Positions 1 through 5,812 of a stretch of 6,580 nt of DNA are shown one piece after another. Where the stretch lies: contig DFFV01000019.1 of the NCBI GenBank assembly GCA_002371625.1, positions 1-6,580 of the forward strand. The letters are read 5' to 3'. The position numbers and the translations under genes are program-made. How positions within the stretch are numbered: the first letter of the stretch is position 1; each line of letters starts with the position of its first letter. The notes under the pieces were generated by a model. It worked only from the letters and a program-made list of their open reading frames with translations, searched no databases and was not told where the DNA came from. Source of the stretch: Ruminococcus sp. UBA3767. GTDB lineage: Bacteria; Bacillota; Clostridia; Oscillospirales; Ruminococcaceae.

Positions 1-14
1 TAAATTCTGATTTA

Positions 15-941
15 TTATTCAAACGCTTTTGCGAGGGTTTCAACATTTTCCACATTCACAGCCCTGACGCCGTCAAGGGTTTTCTTTACAAGCCCCGTCA
101 GCACCTTGCCCGGCCCCAGCTCAATGTAATCGGTATAGCCTGCCTGCTGCATCTGTGCAAGCTCGCTTGTGAACTTAACGGGCGAAACGATATGCTTTGC
201 AAGCATTTGCGGCATTTGTGAAAAGTCGCTCAGCTTTTCGCCCAGCACATTGGAATAAAACTCGCACTTTGGTGCGGCGAATGTAACTGTTTTTGCGGCT
301 TCAAGGAACTCATCTGCCGCAGGGCGCATTATCTCGCTGTGGAATGCAGATGCAACGTTGAGCTTAACGACTTTGACACGCTTTGCGGTGCTTGTTTCGC
401 TTATCAGCTTCGAGGCTGCCTCGGCAGCTGCACTTTCTCCTGCTATGACTGTCTGCACGGGGGAGTTATAGTTTACGGGAACAACGTACCCTTCGGTCTT
501 TTCACAAGCAGCTTCTATCTCCTGAGGTGTCGGACCTATGATAGCATACATAGCTCCGCTGCTTGTTTCGGCAGCTTTCTGCATTGCTTCGGCTCTGGCT
601 TTTATCAGCCTGAACCCGTCCTGAACGCTTACCATTCCCGAGGCAGTGAGCGCTGCATATTCACCCAGCGAGTGACCTGCCACGCCATCGAACTTCAAGC
701 CCTTTTCCTTGGCACATTCAAGCGCCATCAGCGAGCACAGCATTATTGCAGGCTGCGAATTTACGGTGAGCGCAAGCTCCTCGGCAGCGCCCCCGAACAT
801 TATCGGGCATATATCCCTGCCAAGCACCTCACAGGCGGTCTTTGCTATCGCCCTTGCACCTTCGCTGCTTTCGTAAAGCTCCTTTCCCATGCCCACATAC
901 TGCGAGCCTTGTCCCGAAAATAAAAGCATTGTTTTTGACAT
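15..941 (-). CDS. fabD: Malonyl-CoA:ACP transacylase FabD
   Basis: Cytoplasmic enzyme that moves malonyl from CoA to the acyl carrier protein phosphopantetheine arm, supplying the extender unit for type II fatty-acid synthesis. The 308-residue product is the normal family length. Visible motifs are GQGSQ (residues 10-14, oxyanion-hole Gln11), GHSLG with nucleophile Ser91, Arg116 in the KAR motif that holds the malonyl carboxylate, catalytic His201 in AFHS, and ELGPGKVL near residues 274-281. The ATG at 941 is chosen because GAGGAG lies 7 bases upstream of it. The upstream GTG (956) and ATG (947) overlap or abut that ribosome binding site. The gene is divergent from fabH, whereas in many Firmicutes fabD sits between fabK and fabG inside the operon. 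No terminator can be judged because only 14 bases follow the stop. Identity is very secure. Confidence 0.97.
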   Translation of the reverse strand: MSKTMLLFSGQGSQYVGMGKELYESSEGARAIAKTACEVLGRDICPIMFGGAAEELALTVNSQPAIMLCSLMALECAKEKGLKFDGVAGHSLGEYAALTASGMVSVQDGFRLIKARAEAMQKAAETSSGAMYAIIGPTPQEIEAACEKTEGYVVPVNYNSPVQTVIAGESAAAEAASKLISETSTAKRVKVVKLNVASAFHSEIMRPAADEFLEAAKTVTFAAPKCEFYSNVLGEKLSDFSQMPQMLAKHIVSPVKFTSELAQMQQAGYTDYIELGPGKVLTGLVKKTLDGVRAVNVENVETLAKAFE

Positions 942-1067
942 ATCCATTCTCCTCACTATATATAATTGCTGCGGCGGTAAAGCTGCTTTTTTTGCCTATT
1001 AAAAAACATTTAACTTTTGCAGCCGTTTTTCAAAATCGGACATATTTTGTTAATCTTCTCCCTCTTT

Positions 1068-1117
1068 ATTGTGAAAAATTCCCCAAATGTTTAAAAAAGC
1101 AAACCGTTGTTCACAAT
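1068..1117. repeat. 8-bp inverted repeat upstream of the operon promoter
   Basis: ATTGTGAA (1068-1075) and TTCACAAT (1110-1117) are exact reverse complements separated by 34 bp. The right arm ends 6 bases before the -35 hexamer at 1124. This could be a two-site protein binding region or a chance match in AT-rich DNA. The arms do not extend further. Confidence 0.3.
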
Positions 1118-1123
1118 TTGTTA

Positions 1124-1152
1124 TTGAATGAAAACTCAAAAGAGAGTATAAT
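1124..1152 (+). promoter_or_regulatory. Candidate sigma-A promoter for the fabH-fabZ operon
   Basis: The -35 hexamer is TTGAAT (1124-1129, four of six matching TTGACA). A 17-bp spacer separates it from a perfect -10 TATAAT (1147-1152). The predicted transcript start near 1159-1160 leaves a leader of about 158 bases before the fabH start. A-rich sequence (about 1071-1105) lies just upstream and could act as an UP element. This is the best plus-strand promoter I found ahead of the operon, but the start site is inferred only from hexamer matches. Confidence 0.7.
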
Positions 1153-1166
1153 TATTTGTATTGATG

Positions 1167-1236
1167 GGCAGACGGAGAGCTGATTTGCGCATAAAACTAT
1201 GAATTGGTGCACGCATTTTACTTAATTCTCACTGCC
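1167..1236 (+). promoter_or_regulatory. Possible nested stem structure in the fabH leader RNA
   Basis: Within the predicted leader, GGCAG (1167-1171) can pair with CTGCC (1232-1236), GAGA (1175-1178) with TCTC (1227-1230), and TGCG (1186-1189) with CGCA (1212-1215), giving three nested helices in one arm. I recognise no known riboswitch or T-box in it. The helices are short, so this is a weak proposal that needs folding and conservation. Confidence 0.25.
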
Positions 1237-1242
1237 AAAAAC

Positions 1243-1271
1243 ATTATAGCACATTTTTTTCAGTTTAACAA
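1243..1271 (-). promoter_or_regulatory. Candidate minus-strand promoter for fabD
   Basis: On the minus strand, TTGTTA (1271-1266) is followed after 17 bp by a perfect TATAAT (1248-1243). Transcription would start near 1236 and reach fabD after a leader of about 295 bases, which is long. I found no better minus-strand hexamer pair closer to fabD. The region is AT-rich, so a chance match is possible. Confidence 0.4.
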
Positions 1272-1277
1272 TATATA

Positions 1278-1295
1278 TTGCAAATATATTTGCAA
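1278..1295. promoter_or_regulatory. Perfect 18-bp palindrome, candidate operator
   Basis: TTGCAAATATATTTGCAA is identical to its reverse complement over all 18 bases. A second perfect palindrome, CAATATATATTG (1269-1280), overlaps its left end, and the motif ATATATT(T)GCAAA occurs twice in tandem across the pair. The element lies downstream of the predicted operon promoter, 7 bases before GGAGGT of fabH, and immediately upstream of the candidate minus-strand -35. A dimeric repressor bound here could block fabH transcription and affect fabD. MarR-type FabT regulators are known to control fab operons in Firmicutes, but this sequence is not a clear match to the published FabT or FapR sites that I recall, so the binding protein is unknown. 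Confidence 0.55.
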
Positions 1296-1302
1296 AAAAG
1301 AC

Positions 1303-1308
1303 GGAGGT
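1303..1308 (+). promoter_or_regulatory. fabH ribosome binding site that fixes a TTG start
   Basis: GGAGGT lies 9 bases upstream of TTG at 1318. No in-frame ATG or GTG has such a site: the in-frame TTG/GTG at 1204-1209 would add a hydrophobic 38-residue tail that is not FabH-like, and the first downstream ATG (1363) falls inside the conserved N-terminal strand. Confidence 0.85.
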
Positions 1309-1317
1309 AAGTTTAAA

Positions 1318-2328
1318 TTGGCTGGAAACACGACAACAGGAGTCAAGGTACTTGGGATCGGTATGCACGTTCCGCAGCTTGTGGCAACGAACGAGGATTT
1401 CACAAAGATCGTTGAAACGAGCGATGAATGGATAACTCAGAGAACGGGCATAAAGCAAAGGCACATCACCGACGGTGAGCCTACATATCAGCTGGGAGCT
1501 GAGGCTGCTAAAAAGGCACTTGCGGACGCAGGGATAGATGCTTCGCAGATAGGGCTGATAATTGCCACAACGGTAACGGCGGATTACTATACGCCTTCGC
1601 TCGCCTGCCTTATCCAGAGGGAGATAGGTGCGCAGGGCTGCATGGCGATGGACGTTAACTGTGCCTGCTCGGGCTTTGTTTACGGCTTTGATATGGCAAA
1701 GAGATACCTGCAGACACAGGACGATCTGAAATATGTCCTGCTGGTAGCTTCAGAGGAGCTTTCAAAGTTTGTGGATTACACTGACAGGACGACCTGTGTG
1801 CTGTTTGGCGACGGAGCTGCGGCTTTTGTGCTTGAAAAGCAGGAAAACACGCTGTATTCGAGCTTTCTGGGTGCCGACGGCGACGGTGCGCAGTATCTTG
1901 CGGCAAGAGGACTCAGGTCGGTGAACGCTTTCAGAAAAAACAGCGAGGAATTTGATATGGCTATGCCGCAGACAAAGGAGCATTATCTTTTCCAGAACGG
2001 CAAGGAAGTATACAAATTCGCTGTAAAGGCGCTGCCCGAGGCTGTGGAAAAGGCTTGCGCAAAGATAGGCATACAGCCAAAGGAGCTTGATGCTATCGTT
2101 CCGCACCAGGCAAATATCAGAATAATCGAAACAGCAGCAAAGAATCTTGATGTTGAGATGGATAAGTTCCCGATGTACATAGCCGAGTACGGAAACACTT
2201 CGTCGGCTTCGATACCGATAGCTTTCTGCGAGGCTGTAAAGGACGGCAGGATAAAGCACGGCGACAAGATATGCCTTGTAGGATTCGGCGGAGGACTGAC
2301 CTACGGAGCTGCTATATTTGAATACTAA
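1318..2328 (+). CDS. fabH: 3-oxoacyl-ACP synthase III FabH
   Basis: Cytoplasmic condensing enzyme that starts fatty-acid synthesis by joining an acyl-CoA primer with malonyl-ACP; the primer's length and branching cannot be told from sequence alone. The product is 336 residues, close to the family's usual 310-335. Counting the TTG as residue 1, it opens with GVKVLGIGMHVP (8-19), has the conserved DEWITQRTGI segment (36-45), and keeps the full catalytic triad: Cys117 in CACSGF, His263 in VPHQAN, Asn293 in YGNTS. The C-terminal glycine motif GFGGGLTYGA (322-331) is intact. It is the first gene of the plus-strand operon, and its stop is 12 bases before fabK. In many clostridial clusters acpP follows fabH; here it does not. 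The start codon is TTG, unlike its neighbours. Confidence 0.96.
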   Translation: MAGNTTTGVKVLGIGMHVPQLVATNEDFTKIVETSDEWITQRTGIKQRHITDGEPTYQLGAEAAKKALADAGIDASQIGLIIATTVTADYYTPSLACLIQREIGAQGCMAMDVNCACSGFVYGFDMAKRYLQTQDDLKYVLLVASEELSKFVDYTDRTTCVLFGDGAAAFVLEKQENTLYSSFLGADGDGAQYLAARGLRSVNAFRKNSEEFDMAMPQTKEHYLFQNGKEVYKFAVKALPEAVEKACAKIGIQPKELDAIVPHQANIRIIETAAKNLDVEMDKFPMYIAEYGNTSSASIPIAFCEAVKDGRIKHGDKICLVGFGGGLTYGAAIFEY

Positions 2329-2340
2329 GGGGAGTAAAAA

Positions 2341-3267
2341 ATGAAAACGGAAATAACCGAACTTCTGGGGATAAAGTACCCGATATTTCAGGGAGGAATG
2401 GCGTGGATAGCTGAGTCGACACTTGCTGCGGCAGTCTCAAATGCAGGAGGACTCGGCATTATCGCAGGAGGCTCTGCGCCGATAGACTATCTGAGAGAGC
2501 AGATAAGAAGATGCAAGGAGCTGACCGACAAGCCTTTCGGTGTGAACATAATGCTTATGTCGCCAAATGCCGAGGAGCTTGCAAAGCTGGTGATCGAGGA
2601 AAAGGTGCCTGTTGTTACAACAGGTGCGGGAAATCCCGGAAAATACATGGCTGCCTGGAAAGAGGCAGGCGTTAAGGTGATACCTGTTATACCTTCGGTA
2701 GCTCTTGCTGTAAGAATGGAAAGAGCAGGCGCTGATGCGGTCATCGCTGAGGGTACCGAATCGGGCGGACATATCGGTGAGAACACTACTATGTGCCTTG
2801 TTCCGCAGGTGGTCGATGCGGTGAAGATACCCGTTATTGCGGCAGGCGGCATCGCTGACGGCAGAGGTATCGCAGCTTCGTTCATGCTGGGTGCAAAGGG
2901 CGTTCAGGTGGGAACAAGGTTCCTTGCAGCAGAGGAATGCCGGATACACCCGACATACAAGGAGCTGGTAGTTAAGGCAAAGGACACTGACAGCGTTGTT
3001 ACGGGAAGATACACGGGACACCCGTGCAGGAATGTGAGAACGAAATTCACAAAGAAGCTCGCAGCAGGCGAAAAGGACGGAAGCCTGACACCTGATGAGT
3101 TTGAGCAGCTGACACTTGGTTCGCTGAGAAAAGCTGTACAGGAGGGCAATCTTGAAGAAGGCTCGTTCCTTTGCGGTGCGATAGCAGGCATGATAAAAGA
3201 GGTAAAGCCTGCAAAGGAGATAATCGAGGAGATGTTTGCACAGGCAGACAAGCTGCTCGGAAAATAA
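2341..3267 (+). CDS. fabK: Enoyl-ACP reductase II FabK (FMN-dependent)
   Basis: Flavoenzyme that carries out the last reduction of each elongation cycle, trans-2-enoyl-ACP to acyl-ACP, using NAD(P)H through bound FMN. It replaces FabI, and the family is known for low sensitivity to triclosan. The 308-residue product is a TIM-barrel protein of the nitronate monooxygenase-like superfamily. The start matches known FabK N termini closely (ITELLGIKYPIFQGGMAW). Other landmarks are TTGAGNPGKYM (93-103), SGGHIG with His144 at the position of the catalytic His of streptococcal FabK, AAGGIADG (167-174) and GVQVGTRF (187-194) for phosphate/FMN binding. AGGGGAG is 6 bases before the ATG. A nitronate monooxygenase is the main alternative, but FabK-specific similarity and the operon context argue against it. 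Confidence 0.95.
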   Translation: MKTEITELLGIKYPIFQGGMAWIAESTLAAAVSNAGGLGIIAGGSAPIDYLREQIRRCKELTDKPFGVNIMLMSPNAEELAKLVIEEKVPVVTTGAGNPGKYMAAWKEAGVKVIPVIPSVALAVRMERAGADAVIAEGTESGGHIGENTTMCLVPQVVDAVKIPVIAAGGIADGRGIAASFMLGAKGVQVGTRFLAAEECRIHPTYKELVVKAKDTDSVVTGRYTGHPCRNVRTKFTKKLAAGEKDGSLTPDEFEQLTLGSLRKAVQEGNLEEGSFLCGAIAGMIKEVKPAKEIIEEMFAQADKLLGK

Positions 3268-3348
3268 AAGCCGTAAGGTCGGAGGGCAAGATGCTTTTTT
3301 CTTACCGCTGACTTCTACGTCTGACATCTGACAGGGAGGAAAAGTAAA
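3268..3348 (+). other. fabK-fabG gap with imperfect hairpin, CTGAC repeats and six-codon ORF
   Basis: At 81 bp this is the largest gap in the otherwise tight operon. GCCGTAAG (3270-3277) can pair with CTTACCGC (3301-3308) with one mismatch across a 23-base loop that ends in TTTTTT. CTGAC occurs three times (3308, 3321, 3328). A minimal reading frame, ATG at 3291 to TGA at 3309-3311 (MLFSYR), has GGAGGG in front at 5-6 bases. The fabG ribosome binding site GGGAGG (3334-3339) is outside the hairpin. It does not look like a classic terminator, since the T run is in the loop. Function is unknown; it may be degenerate spacer. Confidence 0.35.
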
Positions 3349-4083
3349 ATGGCAACAGCACTGATAACAGGTTCGGCAAGGGGTATAGGTGCGGCGGTCG
3401 CTATGCGGCTGGCAAAGGACGGTTATAACATTGCGCTCAATGACATAAGCGAGGCTATGTTTGAGGGCAACAGCATTATTGATGATATAAGAGCGCTGGG
3501 AGTGGAATGTGACAAGTTTATCTGCGACGTTTCCAGCTATGAACAGGTAGAGAAAACGGTAAAGGAAATAAAGGAGCGCTTCGGCTCGATAGATGTTCTG
3601 GTAAACAACGCAGGCATCACCCGTGACGGACTTATGGCAAGAATGAGCGAGGAGCAGTATGACACTGTTATCTCCGTTAACCAGAAGAGCGTTTTCAATA
3701 TGTGCAAGTTCGTGGGAGGCATTATGATGAGACAGAGATCGGGCAGGATAATAAACCTGGCTTCTGTTGCAGGCGTTTACGGCAACCCGGGACAGATAAA
3801 CTACTCGGCTTCAAAGGGTGCGATAATTGCGATGACAAAAACTGTGGCTAAGGAGCTCGGTTCAAGGGGAGTTACCTGCAACGCAGTAGCACCGGGATTT
3901 ATAAAGACTCCGATGACGGACAAGCTGACGGACGAGCAGAAGAACATGATGCTCGGACAGATAGCTATGAAGCGCTTCGGCGAGGTCTCGGACATCGCAG
4001 GCGTGATCTCTTTCCTGGCATCGAAGGATGCAGGATACGTTACGGGACAGGTAATAGAGATCTCGGGCGGAATAATGATGTGA
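3349..4083 (+). CDS. fabG: 3-oxoacyl-ACP reductase FabG
   Basis: NADPH-dependent short-chain dehydrogenase that reduces 3-ketoacyl-ACP to 3-hydroxyacyl-ACP, the first reduction of each elongation cycle. The 244-residue length is typical. The Rossmann motif TGSARGIG (7-14), NNAG (86-89), and the catalytic tetrad Asn111, Ser139, Tyr152 and Lys156 (YSASK) are all present. The NAVAPGFIKTPMT segment (178-190) and the C-terminal GYVTGQVIEISGG match FabG. GGGAGG lies 9 bases before the ATG. Short-chain dehydrogenases are a large family, but the match along the full length and the neighbours fabK and fabF make FabG by far the best call. Confidence 0.96.
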   Translation: MATALITGSARGIGAAVAMRLAKDGYNIALNDISEAMFEGNSIIDDIRALGVECDKFICDVSSYEQVEKTVKEIKERFGSIDVLVNNAGITRDGLMARMSEEQYDTVISVNQKSVFNMCKFVGGIMMRQRSGRIINLASVAGVYGNPGQINYSASKGAIIAMTKTVAKELGSRGVTCNAVAPGFIKTPMTDKLTDEQKNMMLGQIAMKRFGEVSDIAGVISFLASKDAGYVTGQVIEISGGIMM

Positions 4084-4109
4084 GCAATTGAAAGGCAGGG
4101 TATTTAAAG

Positions 4110-5345
4110 ATGAGGAGAGTCGTTGTAACAGGAGTTGGCACAGTTAATCCGCTGGGAAACAACGTTAAGGATTTCTGGGCAAATATAAAGGCGAACAAAA
4201 ACGGTATCACTGCGATAGATCAGTTCGATGCGAGCGATTTTGACGTTAAGTATGTCGGCGCTGTAAAGGACTTTGATCCAACGCAGTATATAGATAAAAA
4301 AGAAGCAAAGAGAATGGACAGGTTCACTCAGTTTGCGCTTTGCTCAACAAAGCAGGCGCTTGAAATGGCAGGGACCGATCTTAAAGATCTCGATCCTTTC
4401 AGAGTGGGCGTTATTATCGGTGTCGGCATCGGCGGACTTCTGCTGACGGAGGCTGAGGTAAGAAAGTTTGAGGTAAAGCCGGATAAGGTGTCGGTATTTT
4501 TCATTCCGATGATGATAGCTAACATGGCAGCAGGTACAGTTGCTATGAACACGGGCTTCAAGGGCGATAACTTCTGCACGACCACTGCCTGCTCATCGGG
4601 TACGCACGCTATCGGTGAGGCTTTCAGAAAGATAAAGGACGGCTACCTCGATGCTGCTATATGCGGCGGTGCAGAGGCTTGCATCTCACGTTTCAGCCTT
4701 TCATCGTTCAACAATATGCACGCACTTTCAAGGGCGACTGACATTAACAAGGCTTCAACACCGTTTGACCTTAACAGACAGGGCTTTGTGCTCGGCGAGG
4801 GCAGCGGAGTGCTTTGCCTTGAGGAGTATGAGCACGCAAAGGCAAGAGGTGCGAATATCATTGCGGAGATAGCAGGATACGGCGCTACCTGCGATGCTTT
4901 TCACATGACAAGCCCATCACCTACGGGCGAGGCTGCTGCGCAGGCAATGAAGATGGCTTACACCGAGGCAGGACTTGCTCCTGAGGAGGTAAACTATATC
5001 AATGCACACGGCACCTCGACAAATCTCAACGATAAGTACGAAACTACTGCTATTAAGCTGGCACTTGGCGAGGACGCTGCAAGAAAGACGGTCATCAACT
5101 CAACAAAGTCGATGACAGGACACCTGCTGGGTGCGGCAGGCGGAATGGAGGCTGTTGTTACAGCACTTTCCGTAAAGGAAGGCTTTGTGCACAGGACGAT
5201 AAACTACACAACGCCCGATCCCGAGTGCGACCTTGATTATGCTGTGGATGCAAACAGAGATGTGAAGATCGTGGGTGCGCTTTCAAACTCGCTGGGCTTT
5301 GGCGGACACAACGCAACTATATGTTTCAGAAAGTATAACGGCTGA
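4110..5345 (+). CDS. fabF: 3-oxoacyl-ACP synthase II FabF
   Basis: Elongating condensing enzyme that adds malonyl-ACP units to growing acyl-ACP chains. The 411-residue product is the normal FabF length. The N terminus RRVVVTGVGTVNPLG is standard, and the thiolase-fold active site is complete: Cys161 in TACSSGTHAIGEA, His300 in NAHGTSTNLND, Lys333 and His338 in STKSMTGHLLGAAGG. The C-terminal SNSLGFGGHN loop (392-401) is present. The ribosome binding site is the weakest in the operon (AGGG 9 bases before the ATG, with AAAGG a little further upstream). No fabA or fabB is seen here, so any unsaturated fatty acids would need another route; the window does not show which. Confidence 0.97.
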   Translation: MRRVVVTGVGTVNPLGNNVKDFWANIKANKNGITAIDQFDASDFDVKYVGAVKDFDPTQYIDKKEAKRMDRFTQFALCSTKQALEMAGTDLKDLDPFRVGVIIGVGIGGLLLTEAEVRKFEVKPDKVSVFFIPMMIANMAAGTVAMNTGFKGDNFCTTTACSSGTHAIGEAFRKIKDGYLDAAICGGAEACISRFSLSSFNNMHALSRATDINKASTPFDLNRQGFVLGEGSGVLCLEEYEHAKARGANIIAEIAGYGATCDAFHMTSPSPTGEAAAQAMKMAYTEAGLAPEEVNYINAHGTSTNLNDKYETTAIKLALGEDAARKTVINSTKSMTGHLLGAAGGMEAVVTALSVKEGFVHRTINYTTPDPECDLDYAVDANRDVKIVGALSNSLGFGGHNATICFRKYNG

Positions 5346-5359
5346 GGAGGATCATTTCG

Positions 5360-5812
5360 ATGAGCGATAAGTCATTTTATCTTGATACAGTCAAGGAGCT
5401 GGTCAAGCTCGTTAAAGACAACGACCTCGGAGAGATAACCGTTGCTGAGGGAGATAAGAAGATAACCATCAAGGGAAAGGTCGCTGTTGCGCAGGCACCT
5501 GCTGCTGTTGCACCGGTGCAGCCAAAGGCTGAGGCCAAGGCTGAGAGCGATGAGGGCAAGCAAAGCGCTGCAAGCGGCGGAAAAGAAGTCAAAGCACCTA
5601 TCGTGGGCACATTCTATGCTGCACCTTCACCCGATTCGGAGCCGTATGTTCGTGTGGGACAGACGGTGCACAAGGGCGACACTATCTTTATTATAGAATC
5701 TATGAAGGTCATGAACGAGGTGCTCAGCGAGTACGACGGAACGGTAAAGAGCATACTTGTGAACAGCGGTGATCCTGTTGATTTTGACCAGACGGTTATG
5801 GTGATAGAGTGA
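5360..5812 (+). CDS. accB: Biotin carboxyl carrier protein of acetyl-CoA carboxylase
   Basis: Carries the covalently bound biotin that shuttles carboxylate from biotin carboxylase to carboxyltransferase, making malonyl-CoA for the pathway. The 150 residues show the usual layout: a short N-terminal helical segment (1-40), an Ala/Pro/Lys/Glu-rich flexible linker (about 41-78), and a biotinyl domain (79-150). The biotin acceptor is Lys116 in ESMKVMNE. The loop APSPDSEPYV (88-97) corresponds to the 'thumb' that marks acetyl-CoA carboxylase BCCPs. The commonest motif is MKM; Val here is a tolerated variant. GAGGAGG overlaps the fabF stop codon and sits 9 bases before the ATG. Its stop overlaps the next gene's start. 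The accC and accDA genes are not in the window and probably lie to the right. Confidence 0.96.
   Translation: MSDKSFYLDTVKELVKLVKDNDLGEITVAEGDKKITIKGKVAVAQAPAAVAPVQPKAEAKAESDEGKQSAASGGKEVKAPIVGTFYAAPSPDSEPYVRVGQTVHKGDTIFIIESMKVMNEVLSEYDGTVKSILVNSGDPVDFDQTVMVIE

Larger units (their letters stand above)
942..1317. other. Divergent fabD-fabH intergenic regulatory region
   Basis: This 376-bp AT-rich stretch separates fabD (leftward) from fabH (rightward). Open frames crossing it have no family-like sequence and no ribosome binding site, so I call no gene in it. It contains a plus-strand sigma-A-type promoter (1124..1152), a candidate minus-strand promoter (1243..1271), an 8-bp inverted repeat (1068..1117), a possible nested stem structure in the fabH leader (1167..1236), a T7 run at 1254-1260 with no strong hairpin before it, and two overlapping palindromes at 1269..1295. 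Confidence 0.8.

Noticed and set aside
935..966. Plus-strand TTGACA (935-940) with TATATA (959-964, 18-bp spacer) pointing from fabD into the intergenic region
   Set aside because: The -35 is formed by the first fabD codons and the -10 by a simple TA run. The 1124..1152 promoter is better placed, so I did not call it, though a weak upstream start cannot be excluded.
1164..1225. Short leader frames (ATG 1164 to TGA 1202, 12 codons; ATG 1199 to TAA 1225, 8 codons) overlapping as ATGA
   Set aside because: Neither has a convincing ribosome binding site or a telling codon run, so they are likely chance.
1241..1260. T7 run as a leader terminator or attenuator
   Set aside because: Only a 4-bp GTGC/GCAC pairing (1207-1210 with 1249-1252) could precede it; no stable GC-rich stem.
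1204..1317. N-terminal extension of FabH from TTG at 1204
   Set aside because: The added residues are not FabH-like, have no ribosome binding site, and span the palindrome and the GGAGGT that serves the TTG at 1318.
2341..3267. Nitronate monooxygenase instead of FabK
   Set aside because: The protein follows streptococcal FabK along its whole length, including SGGHIG with His144, and sits between fabH and fabG.
3270..3308. Rho-independent terminator between fabK and fabG
   Set aside because: The T6 run lies inside the loop rather than after the stem, and the stem is imperfect; the operon probably reads through.
2437..3327. Long minus-strand frames opposite fabK, and similar frames opposite fabH, fabF and accB
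   Set aside because: They are out-of-frame shadows with low-complexity Ser/Cys/Leu-rich translations, no ribosome binding sites and no family resemblance.
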